Positions 1 through 7,350 of a stretch of 64,000 bases of DNA are shown piece after piece (within the stretch, counting starts at the first letter, position 1; every line of letters starts with the position of its first letter). Where the stretch lies: assembly GCF_900176415.1 (NCBI RefSeq), contig NZ_FWXO01000001.1, forward strand, positions 43,546 to 107,545, written 5' to 3'. The notes beneath the pieces are model-generated. The model made no database searches and was not told the DNA's origin. It worked only from the letters and a program-made list of their open reading frames with translations. Source of the DNA: Cellulophaga tyrosinoxydans. Its GTDB lineage: Bacteria; Bacteroidota; Bacteroidia; Flavobacteriales; Flavobacteriaceae. The translations under genes and the position numbers were made by a program.

Positions 1-866
1 CACGAATCATTGCAGAAACTGGAGCAGGGCAACATGGTGTAGCAACAGCTACAGTTTGCGCTTTAATGGGAATGCAATGTGTAGTATACATGGGGGAAAT
101 AGATATTGCTCGTCAAGCTCCGAATGTTGCTCGAATGAAAATGCTAGGTGCAGAAGTGAGACCAGCCTTATCAGGGAGTAAAACATTAAAAGATGCTACA
201 AACGAGGCTATTCGCGATTGGATAAACAATCCTGTAGATACACATTATATTATAGGATCAGCTATTGGACCTCATCCTTATCCAGATATGGTGACACGTT
301 TTCAGTCTATTATTTCCGAAGAAATTAAGTGGCAATTGAAAGAAAAAGAAGGTCGTGAAAATCCAGATTATATAGTTGCCTGTATAGGTGGTGGTAGTAA
401 TGCAGCGGGTACCTATTATCATTTTCTACATGAATCAGAAGTAGGTATTATTGCTGTAGAAGCAGCTGGAAAAGGAATCCATTCTGGCGAGAGTGCCGCA
501 ACCTCAGCCTTAGGTAAAGAGGGAATTATACATGGTTGTAAAACTTTGCTTATGCAAACACCCGATGGGCAAATTACAGAACCTTATTCTATTTCTGCTG
601 GATTAGATTACCCAGGCGTAGGACCGTTACACTCACATTTATATAAAACAGGGCGTGGAGAATTTTACTCTGCTACAGATGATGAAGCTATGACTTCTGG
701 TTTAGAATTAACGCAATTAGAAGGCATTATTCCTGCGATAGAAACCAGTCATGCCTTGGCTATTTTTAAACACAAAACTTTTAAACCAGATGATATTGTC
801 GTTATAAGTTTATCTGGTAGAGGAGATAAAGATTTAGATAATTATATAAAATATTTTAAACTATAA
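1..866 (+). CDS. trpB: Tryptophan synthase beta chain, 5'-truncated by window edge
   Basis: Catalyses PLP-dependent condensation of indole (channelled from TrpA) with serine to give tryptophan, in the cytoplasm. The reading frame is open from base 3, before the first internal ATG at 66, and starts with AETGAGQHGVATATV, a hallmark block of TrpB, so the true start and the PLP lysine lie left of the window. The phosphate-binding glycine loop (GGGSNAAG) is at about bases 387-410, and the C-terminal SLSGRGDKD cofactor contact is near the end. trpA follows 76 bases downstream on the same strand, as expected for the last two genes of a trp operon. Identity is very secure; only the 5' end is missing. 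Confidence 0.97.
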   Translation, partial: RIIAETGAGQHGVATATVCALMGMQCVVYMGEIDIARQAPNVARMKMLGAEVRPALSGSKTLKDATNEAIRDWINNPVDTHYIIGSAIGPHPYPDMVTRFQSIISEEIKWQLKEKEGRENPDYIVACIGGGSNAAGTYYHFLHESEVGIIAVEAAGKGIHSGESAATSALGKEGIIHGCKTLLMQTPDGQITEPYSISAGLDYPGVGPLHSHLYKTGRGEFYSATDDEAMTSGLELTQLEGIIPAIETSHALAIFKHKTFKPDDIVVISLSGRGDKDLDNYIKYFKL

Positions 867-942
867 ATTAGTCCTGATTAAAATGTTAAGTCGCTCTTTA
901 TGTTACTTTATAATGTTTAATCAGTACCTTATACTTTTCAAG

Positions 943-1704
943 ATGAACAGAATAAATAAGAAAATGCAGGAGAACAAAAAACTCCTATCTATATATTTTA
1001 CTGCCGGTTATCCTTCTATAAATGATACTGTAAAAATTATTCAGGATTTAGAGTCAAGCGGAATTGACATGATTGAAATTGGCCTACCTTTTAGTGATCC
1101 TTTGGCCGACGGCCCCACCATTCAAAATAGCTCTACAGCAGCTTTAAAGAATGGAATGACTACAAAAGTTCTTTTTGATCAATTAAAAGATATCCGCAAA
1201 ACAGTTTCTATCCCATTAATTTTAATGGGTTATTTTAATCCAATGTTGCAATATGGCGTAGAGGCATTTTGTGAAAAATGTAATGAAATTGGAATAGACG
1301 GACTAATAATGCCAGATTTACCTTTAGATGTGTACCAAGAAAAATACGAGGCTGTTTTTAAGAAAAATAATCTAAAAAATATTTTCTTAATCACGCCGCA
1401 AACAAGTGATGCACGCATAAAACAAATAGACGAAGCTTCCGATGCTTTTATTTATATGGTTAGCACAGCAAGCGTAACAGGCTCAAAATCTGGTTTTGGA
1501 ACCGAACAAACTAAATATTTTGAGCGAATTTCCGCAATGCAACTTAATAACCCTCAAATAGTTGGTTTCGGAATAAATAATTCTGAAACTTTTAAGCAAG
1601 CAACGGACTTTACTAAAGGTGCAATAATTGGTTCTGCTTTTATTAAACACCTAACAGAAAATGGCGTTGAAACCATTTCTAGCTTTGTAAAAGGCATTAG
1701 ATAA
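943..1704 (+). CDS. trpA: Tryptophan synthase alpha chain
   Basis: Cleaves indole-3-glycerol phosphate to indole and glyceraldehyde-3-phosphate and passes indole to TrpB. The 253-residue product is a TIM barrel. It shows the catalytic Glu in MIEIGLPFSDP and the catalytic Asp in ADGPTIQ, followed by the phosphate-binding VSTASVTG and VGFGI segments. The frame is open further left (ATG at 883), but the ATG at 943 is preferred because the protein then begins MNRINKKMQENKKLLSIYF, the usual TrpA N-terminus, and the residues before it look non-coding. It is the last gene of the trp operon and ends at a hairpin shared with the convergent amylase gene. Confidence 0.96.
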   Translation: MNRINKKMQENKKLLSIYFTAGYPSINDTVKIIQDLESSGIDMIEIGLPFSDPLADGPTIQNSSTAALKNGMTTKVLFDQLKDIRKTVSIPLILMGYFNPMLQYGVEAFCEKCNEIGIDGLIMPDLPLDVYQEKYEAVFKKNNLKNIFLITPQTSDARIKQIDEASDAFIYMVSTASVTGSKSGFGTEQTKYFERISAMQLNNPQIVGFGINNSETFKQATDFTKGAIIGSAFIKHLTENGVETISSFVKGIR

Positions 1705-1733
1705 AAAAATAGCATTAAGTCATTGTTATTTTT
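1705..1733. terminator. Probable bidirectional terminator between trpA and amylase
   Basis: A 10-bp A/U-rich stem (AAAAATAGCA pairing with TGTTATTTTT, one G-U pair) with a 9-base loop starts directly after the trpA stop. The stem ends are A-rich on the left and U-rich on the right, so it can serve both convergent genes. It is weak in G+C. Confidence 0.45.
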
Positions 1734-1737
1734 AAAA

Positions 1738-3159
1738 TTATTTTAAAGACCAAATAGAATAACCATTTGAAGGTGCTTTCAATTTTGCATCTCCACTTTC
1801 ATTTGTATTTATTCCTGTTTTAATGCTATTGGTATAATCATGTAAATCTTTATTCATCCAGCCAGTACTTACTGTTCTTGTAAGTTCAGAACTGTTACGA
1901 TTAATATAAATAATCAGTCCAGGATTATCTGCTGTGCCTTTTCTTTGCGCAATATATTCATCATTATCGGCGAACAGAACTTCCAAATCTCCATTTGCAA
2001 TTGTTCTATTAATTAATATTAAATCATTAAGTTTTGATTTATAATTATCATTCTCATAATCTGAATAAAAAATACATGGATAACCTGGATGAGTTAATAT
2101 AAAAGCATAAGCAATAAGTTTATCGTTGGCAGAAATAACTGGCTCTCTATCAGTATCATGATTAGCAACGAATGTCACTGCCTTTTCCGGATTTGTTTTC
2201 CATAGCGCATCTCCATTATTCAAAATTCTTAAATTTCTTTGCTGAAAAGCATTCCGCATTTGAAATAAATTAGGAAAATCAAAAGCACTAATTCCCGAAT
2301 TCAAAATCCATTGGCGAACAAGGGTCACATCTCCATCATAAAACTCACCAACAGCCCATCCTCCTACTTCGTCCACCCATGCCTTTACAAATAGAGGGCT
2401 AAAACTTTTGACATAATCAAATCTCCAACCATCAAATCCAATTGTATTTTTATAATATTTGGCTACGGAATCATCGTTCTTCCAAAACCAATTTTGAACA
2501 TTTTCTTGTTGATGGCATAAATCTTGTTCCTCGAAAAATGACGCCTCCTCATCTTTTAAATGGATACTATTTGGATGAAAATCTTCAAAACTTCTATTAA
2601 ATTTTCCAGAGGCATTACCGTTTCCAGGATTGAATAATGTATATGTATCCTTATTCCTGTAAGAGTTAAATTGTAATCCACCACCACTGTTATGGCCCAT
2701 AACAATGTCTGCAATAACCTTAATATTATTAGAATGTGCTACTTCAATTAAACTCAATAATTCTTGTCTTGATCCAAATCTTGTTTCAACCGTACCATGT
2801 TGATTATATTCGCCTAAATCAAAATAATCTGATGGATCATAGCCCATGGAGTAACCTCCTGACTGCCCTTTAGAAACTGGTGGCAACCATAATTTATCAA
2901 CACCTATTTGAGCCCAGTTTGATGTTTTTGTTGAAAGATTATTCCACCAATCAAAGCGAGGTTCTACATCCCAATAAAATCCTTGCATCATCACTCCTTT
3001 ATCAGTAAGGTATATAGACAAGTCTTGACCTACAGAAACTTGTTCTTGAGATTTATCGTCATCATTATTATTAGAAGTACAAGAAGCTAACAATAAAACT
3101 AACCCTATACTAAATGATGTAATAATATATAGTGAGAAAAATTTAATAGTATTTAGCAT
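1738..3159 (-). CDS. Secreted alpha-amylase, GH13 family, lipoprotein
   Basis: Predicted surface or periplasmic enzyme hydrolysing alpha-1,4-glucans. The 473-residue product starts with a lipoprotein signal (lipobox LLASC, Cys27) followed by an Asn/Asp-rich stretch. The GH13 barrel begins at about residue 55. Conserved regions are visible: DIVMGH (151-156), the nucleophile Asp248 in GWRFDYV, the general acid Glu272 in VGEFYDG, and the transition-state Asp335 in VANHDTD. Length fits a single catalytic domain plus a short C-terminal beta domain. Specificity within GH13 cannot be settled by eye. It stands alone, convergent with trpA and divergent from the small membrane protein at 3268. No SusCD pair is nearby. 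Confidence 0.93.
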   Translation of the reverse strand: MLNTIKFFSLYIITSFSIGLVLLLASCTSNNNDDDKSQEQVSVGQDLSIYLTDKGVMMQGFYWDVEPRFDWWNNLSTKTSNWAQIGVDKLWLPPVSKGQSGGYSMGYDPSDYFDLGEYNQHGTVETRFGSRQELLSLIEVAHSNNIKVIADIVMGHNSGGGLQFNSYRNKDTYTLFNPGNGNASGKFNRSFEDFHPNSIHLKDEEASFFEEQDLCHQQENVQNWFWKNDDSVAKYYKNTIGFDGWRFDYVKSFSPLFVKAWVDEVGGWAVGEFYDGDVTLVRQWILNSGISAFDFPNLFQMRNAFQQRNLRILNNGDALWKTNPEKAVTFVANHDTDREPVISANDKLIAYAFILTHPGYPCIFYSDYENDNYKSKLNDLILINRTIANGDLEVLFADNDEYIAQRKGTADNPGLIIYINRNSSELTRTVSTGWMNKDLHDYTNSIKTGINTNESGDAKLKAPSNGYSIWSLK

Positions 3160-3267
3160 ACAAAAGCATTAGTTTTTTTAGTAAATATAGAAAAATTAAT
3201 TACTTTGTTATTAATCAATTCAATACATCGGATATTTAATTTTATTAAATCATTAATAAATATATTT

Positions 3268-3495
3268 ATGAAAGAATTTATTGATAACTGGAAAATTGTA
3301 CTACTTCTTTGCCTGACTTTAGGATTAGCGCCATTTTTTCCTGAACCGCATATATGGGGCAAACTAAAATGGATCGCCGGAGGTGCAACAGGAATGGGAG
3401 CTCAAGATTGGTTTGATGTGGTATTGCATGGCTTTCCATTTATTTTATTGTTACGACTAGTTATCCAAACAACATTTAACAATAAGAAGCACTAA
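3268..3495 (+). CDS. Small conserved membrane protein (75 aa)
   Basis: Not assigned a function. The start at 3268 gives a compact 75-residue protein (MKEFIDNWKIVLLLCLTLGL...). The upstream in-frame TTG at 3205 would add an unlikely extension. Two hydrophobic segments, about residues 9-25 and 52-67, flank a soluble stretch with PFFPEPHIWGKLKW and a Gly-rich GGATGMGAQDWFD motif, suggesting two membrane spans. Similar short proteins are, as far as I recall, common in Flavobacteriaceae. It is transcribed divergently from the amylase and ends at a strong hairpin, so it seems to be a single-gene unit. Confidence 0.7.
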   Translation: MKEFIDNWKIVLLLCLTLGLAPFFPEPHIWGKLKWIAGGATGMGAQDWFDVVLHGFPFILLLRLVIQTTFNNKKH

Positions 3496-3530
3496 AAAGT
3501 ATTGATTTTACAACTAAATTCAATACTTTT
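3495..3530 (+). terminator. Rho-independent terminator after the small membrane protein
   Basis: A perfect 11-bp stem (AAAAGTATTGA pairing with TCAATACTTTT) with a 14-base loop. Its first base is the last base of the stop codon of the preceding gene, and its right arm ends in a T run. Confidence 0.6.
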
Positions 3531-3556
3531 AAAATTCATAAATACTTTTAATTCGG

Positions 3557-5053
3557 ATGCAGAAAAGCTTATTTTTCTTAATTGTTCTTATATCATATAG
3601 CTCATTTTCACAAACTCCTGCGCAATTAAAATCGCAGGTATTACATAGCATTGATGAAATTCGTGATTTTGTTTCGATACCTAATAACGCTTCTGATCAT
3701 GCAGATATTAACAGAAACCTTACTTGGTTAACTAAAAAGTTTAATGAACGTGGATTTAATTCATCTGTTTTACCTACAGAAGGTGAATCTATTTTTTTTG
3801 CAACCTTACCAATTGTAGATGCAAAACCTACAATTCTCTTTTATATGCATTTTGATGGTCAGCCAGTTGAGGGATCAAAATGGAATCAAAGCAATCCTTA
3901 TGAGGTTGCACTAAAATCGCCAAATGGCGATGATTTTAAGAGTGAATCTTTTGAAGATTTAAATACAAATTTAAATTATGATTGGCGCCTTTTTGGAAGA
4001 TCTACTTCCGATGATAAAGGACCTATTGTAATGTTTTTAAATGCTATAGACTTATTAAAAAAGAATAACGTTGAGCTCCCTTTTAACATTAAAGTTATTC
4101 TAGATAGCGAAGAAGAAAAAGGAAGTAAAGCCCTACCGAATGCTGTTAAACAATATAGAGAATTACTCGATGCTAATTTTTTAATTATTAATGATGGCCC
4201 AATACATAATTCAGGTAAACCAACTGTGGTATATGGTTGTAGAGGAATTACCACCTTATCATTAACTACCTATGGCCCCATAAAACCACAACATAGTGGT
4301 CATTACGGAAATTATGCACCTAATCCAGGTTTTCAGCTTGCGCAACTTTTAGCCTCAATGAAAGACAAGGACGGCAAAGTTATAATTGATGGTTATTATG
4401 ATGGAATAACGCTTGATGAAGCAACTAAAGCTTTCTTAAAGACTGTTCCTGATGTACAAGCAGAATTGAATGAAAATTTACAAATTAAAACGGCGGAAAA
4501 AGTTGGAGCTTTTTATCAAGAATCGTTACAATATCCTTCACTAAATATTAGAGGACTTTCTTCAGGTTGGATTGGCAATGATGCCCGTACTATAGTACCC
4601 GAAAAAGCCATTGCAGAATTAGATCTACGTCTTGTTCCAGAATCTGACGGAAATAGATTAAAAAGTTTAATTAAAAAACACATTGAAAAACAAGGGTTTT
4701 TTATAACCTCCAGTGATCCAACCAAAGAAGAAAGACTATCACATGATAAAATTATAAAAATAGAAGAAAGCGGTGTTACCAATGCTTTCAGAACAGATTG
4801 GAACAATGCTTACGGTAAATATATAGCTCAGAGTCTTAAAGATGAATTTAACCAAGATGTAGTTAATATAAGAATAATGGGAGGCACTGTACCTGTGGCA
4901 CCCTTTATAAACGAGCTTAAAATCCCTGCTTTTATTGTTCCTATGGTTAATCCAGACAACAATCAACATAGTCCCAATGAAAATTTAAAAATTGGCCAAA
5001 TTGATTATGGTATTAGAACTTTTTACAAACTAATGTCAACGCCTGTAAAATAG
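3557..5053 (+). CDS. Secreted M20 family metallopeptidase
   Basis: Predicted exported zinc aminoacylase/carboxypeptidase or dipeptidase (M20/ArgE/DapE/CPG2 family). The 498-residue product has a signal peptide (MQKSLFFLIVLISYSSFSQ). The metal-site series is complete: HFD (His98, Asp100), the bridging Asp in GRSTSDDKGP (about 152), the catalytic Glu in LDSEEEKGS (about 185-187), Asp213 in NDGP, and a C-terminal His in QHSPNENL. A dimerisation insert lies between about residues 225 and 370. Substrate is not evident. It is flanked by a terminator upstream and a dyad downstream, so probably monocistronic. Confidence 0.92.
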   Translation: MQKSLFFLIVLISYSSFSQTPAQLKSQVLHSIDEIRDFVSIPNNASDHADINRNLTWLTKKFNERGFNSSVLPTEGESIFFATLPIVDAKPTILFYMHFDGQPVEGSKWNQSNPYEVALKSPNGDDFKSESFEDLNTNLNYDWRLFGRSTSDDKGPIVMFLNAIDLLKKNNVELPFNIKVILDSEEEKGSKALPNAVKQYRELLDANFLIINDGPIHNSGKPTVVYGCRGITTLSLTTYGPIKPQHSGHYGNYAPNPGFQLAQLLASMKDKDGKVIIDGYYDGITLDEATKAFLKTVPDVQAELNENLQIKTAEKVGAFYQESLQYPSLNIRGLSSGWIGNDARTIVPEKAIAELDLRLVPESDGNRLKSLIKKHIEKQGFFITSSDPTKEERLSHDKIIKIEESGVTNAFRTDWNNAYGKYIAQSLKDEFNQDVVNIRIMGGTVPVAPFINELKIPAFIVPMVNPDNNQHSPNENLKIGQIDYGIRTFYKLMSTPVK

Positions 5054-5102
5054 AAGTGAAGTAGATTAAATTCTACTAAATATCAACATATATCCCAAAA
5101 GT

Positions 5103-5129
5103 ATCACAGTTTCTTTATACAACTGTGAT
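5103..5129. promoter_or_regulatory. Perfect 9-bp dyad upstream of the repeat lipoprotein
   Basis: ATCACAGTT and AACTGTGAT are exact inverted copies separated by nine bases (tctttatac). The dyad lies 50 bases after the M20 peptidase stop and 54 before the repeat lipoprotein start. No T run follows, so an operator or a 5'-UTR hairpin is at least as likely as a terminator. The half sites face the opposite way to a CRP site. Confidence 0.4.
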
Positions 5130-5182
5130 CTACTCACAAGGAAGATCTTATTCATTTGTAGAAACCTTAAAAATTCTATAAA

Positions 5183-6604
5183 ATGAAAAAATTATCCTTA
5201 TTTACAAGCATGTTACTTACACTATTGGTGTTAAGTTGCAGCGAAAACGAAAACGAAACCCCTGTGATTATTCCTTCCGCAGGCGCTATTTCTGGTGGCC
5301 CTTTTACTTTTTGTGTAGATGGAGTTGCAGATATGGTAAGCGGAATTACCGTAGACAACACCTCCACAATGGGCACAAACAGTACTTGGGTAATTACAGA
5401 TGACCAAGGAAACATTTTAGGCCTACCACCTTCCCTTGAAGCTTTAGAAGGTGTAAATTTTGATGATGCCGGTGCTGGGGTTTGCCTTATTTGGTATTTA
5501 CGCTATGAAGATGGATTGGTAGGTGCTGAAGTAGGCATGAATGCGAACAATCTTCAAGGTACATTTGATTTATCAAATTCGTTGCAAGTAACACGTAACC
5601 AAACAAACGCAGGAGTACTTTCTGGTGGTCCTTTTGAATTTATAGTAGATGGCAATCCGGATATGGTAAGCGGAATTATTGTTGATGATACTGATGCAAG
5701 TGGAACCAATAACACTTGGGTAATTACTGATGAACAAGGAAACATTTTAGGATTACCTCCAACGCTTGCGGATGTAGAAGGTGTTAATTTTGACGGTGCA
5801 GGAGCGGGTGTTTGCTTAATTTGGAATTTACGCTATGAGGATGGTTTAGTAGGCGCAGAAGTAGGCATGAATGCAAATAATTTAGAAGGATGCTTTAGTC
5901 TGTCTAATGCTATAACCGTAAACAGAATTCAAGGAGCAAATGCAGGTGAAATTGCTGGAGGTCCTTTTACCTTCTGCGTAGATGGTACGCCAGATATGGT
6001 TTCAGGCATTACCATTGATAATACGAATGTTTCTGGAGAAAACAGTACTTGGGTAGTGACCGATGTAGATGGTAAAATACTTGGATTACCACCTACTTTA
6101 GCCGCAGTAGAAGGTATAAATTTTGACGGTGCAGGTGCTGGTGTTTGCCTTATCTGGTATATGCGTTATGATGGAACTATCACAGGTGCAGAAGTAGATA
6201 TGAACGCCAATAATATTGTTGGAAATTACGATTTATCCAATCCATTAACCGTAACAAGACATAAAACAGAAGCTGGAATAATAGCTGGCGGACCATTTGA
6301 TTTTGCGGTAGAAGATGGCACAGCAGATTATGTAACTGGGATCACTTTAGATAATACAAATACTAGTGGATCATTAAGTACATGGGTTATAACAGATGCA
6401 GACGGCAAAATTTTAGGATTACCACCAACATTAGCTGATGTAGAAGGTGTAAATTTTGACGGTGCAGGTGCTGGCGTGTGCCTTATTTGGTATTTACGTT
6501 ATGAAGAAGGTTTGCAAAATCTAGCGGTAGGTATGAATGCGGCAGATTTAAATGGGTGTTTTGATTTATCCAACTCCATTTCTGTAACACGACACATTCA
6601 TTAA
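5183..6604 (+). CDS. Lipoprotein of four tandem ~109-residue repeats
   Basis: Function unknown. The 473-residue product has a lipoprotein signal (LVLSC, Cys19) and an acidic linker. Residues 33-473 are then four repeats of about 109-110 residues, each starting with an xGxxxGGPF block. Each repeat carries VDGxxDMVSGI, the STWVITDxxGxILGLPP core, EGVNFDGAGAGVCLIW, MNAxxLxGxFDLSN and a VxR end. One Cys (in GVCLIW) is invariant in all repeats. Two others (in TFCVDG and LEGCF) come and go between repeats, so disulfide patterns may differ. The spacing suggests a beta-sandwich adhesion or binding module on the cell surface. It is followed by a terminator inside the convergent neighbour. Confidence 0.85.
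   Translation: MKKLSLFTSMLLTLLVLSCSENENETPVIIPSAGAISGGPFTFCVDGVADMVSGITVDNTSTMGTNSTWVITDDQGNILGLPPSLEALEGVNFDDAGAGVCLIWYLRYEDGLVGAEVGMNANNLQGTFDLSNSLQVTRNQTNAGVLSGGPFEFIVDGNPDMVSGIIVDDTDASGTNNTWVITDEQGNILGLPPTLADVEGVNFDGAGAGVCLIWNLRYEDGLVGAEVGMNANNLEGCFSLSNAITVNRIQGANAGEIAGGPFTFCVDGTPDMVSGITIDNTNVSGENSTWVVTDVDGKILGLPPTLAAVEGINFDGAGAGVCLIWYMRYDGTITGAEVDMNANNIVGNYDLSNPLTVTRHKTEAGIIAGGPFDFAVEDGTADYVTGITLDNTNTSGSLSTWVITDADGKILGLPPTLADVEGVNFDGAGAGVCLIWYLRYEEGLQNLAVGMNAADLNGCFDLSNSISVTRHIH
5279..6604 (+). repeat. Four in-frame tandem repeats (about 327-330 bp unit)
   Basis: The four coding repeats of the lipoprotein begin near 5279, 5606, 5940 and 6270. They are clearly related but diverged at the nucleotide level, so this is an old protein-level repeat rather than a recent DNA expansion. 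Confidence 0.8.
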
Positions 6605-6613
6605 CTTAAAAAG

Positions 6614-7267
6614 CTAAAAGAACTTTTTATACTGTAAAACCCGAAAATCAATAGTATTGAAATTCGGGTTTTTATCTTTTAAAATTTTGTACTCTTCCAA
6701 ACTGCCTACTGCTCTATTTGCAGCACCTGATGGCGCTGTTAACGATACTGTTTTGACCACTCTATCCTCTAAAGTAAATGAATGGATACGTGGTACTTCA
6801 TTAGATAATAATTCTAATTTTTTATTTTTTTCCTTTAAATATTTTCTAAAAAAGTATTCAGGTCCGTTTTTGCTATTACCACCAGTAAATAATAAAGTGT
6901 CTACTTTAGGTAATTGCTTCAAATAAAAAAATAAATCACGCAATTCAATGTTTTGCATTCCCAAATCGGAGGCGTCTATCTTTTCGCGTTCGGCACTTGC
7001 TACAATATCGCAAATTCCTATTTTATATTTTTCTAAAAAATGCTTTCGTTGCATGATGGCATAATCTGTATTTTTATAGACCAAATTCAAATTAAAAATT
7101 CGATCCAAAATTGGCCATAACTGTCCGTCTCTACTCCCATAGCAAAAGTTAACATCGTCATCTTTTAAATCACCAATAGTAAACCTAGGCGGTGGTAATG
7201 TCCCTACAATTAACTTTGTAGCATCTTTAAATAAAAAAGGTTCATATGGATGTTTATGTTGGAACAT
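6614..7267 (-). CDS. Uracil-DNA glycosylase superfamily protein
   Basis: Likely a base-excision DNA glycosylase or relative. The 217-residue product keeps the general outline of the UDG superfamily. An early KLIVGTLPPPRF strand-loop (about residues 18-29) stands in for the motif 1 water-activating loop, then comes CYGSRDGQLWPIL (about 42-54) with the aromatic base-stacking region, and a late LTAPSGAANRAVG segment stands in for the DNA-intercalating loop. The usual Asp/Asn of motif 1 is not obvious, so activity and base preference are uncertain. The final ~20 codons contain the terminator hairpin of the convergent lipoprotein gene. Start is an ATG with no alternative nearby. Confidence 0.6.
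   Translation of the reverse strand: MFQHKHPYEPFLFKDATKLIVGTLPPPRFTIGDLKDDDVNFCYGSRDGQLWPILDRIFNLNLVYKNTDYAIMQRKHFLEKYKIGICDIVASAEREKIDASDLGMQNIELRDLFFYLKQLPKVDTLLFTGGNSKNGPEYFFRKYLKEKNKKLELLSNEVPRIHSFTLEDRVVKTVSLTAPSGAANRAVGSLEEYKILKDKNPNFNTIDFRVLQYKKFF
6636..6672 (+). terminator. Terminator of the repeat lipoprotein, inside the convergent gene
   Basis: AAAACCCGAA pairs perfectly with TTCGGGTTTT (10 bp). The intervening 17 bases are themselves nearly palindromic (TCAATA-G-TATTGA), giving a 37-base near-palindrome. A T run follows on the plus strand. It lies 32 bases after the lipoprotein stop and within the C-terminal codons of the minus-strand glycosylase-like gene. Confidence 0.65.
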
Positions 7268-7286
7268 TATTCTTAAATTCTTAAAG

Positions 7287-7326
7287 TTAAAAAAACCTGC
7301 AATCTAAATCTTATAGCTTGCAGGTT
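7287..7326 (-). terminator. Terminator of ppc
   Basis: On the minus strand AACCTGCAA pairs with TTGCAGGTT (9 bp, 15-base loop) and is followed by a run of T. It begins 25 bases after the ppc stop codon and separates ppc from the glycosylase-like gene downstream. Confidence 0.7.
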
Positions 7327-7350
7327 CTATTAGTATGTCTCTAGGAGATT

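Noticed and set aside
5103..5129. CRP/FNR-type binding site
   Set aside because: The half sites are TCACA...TGTGA, the outward orientation, whereas CRP sites read TGTGA...TCACA. Retained only as an unnamed dyad.
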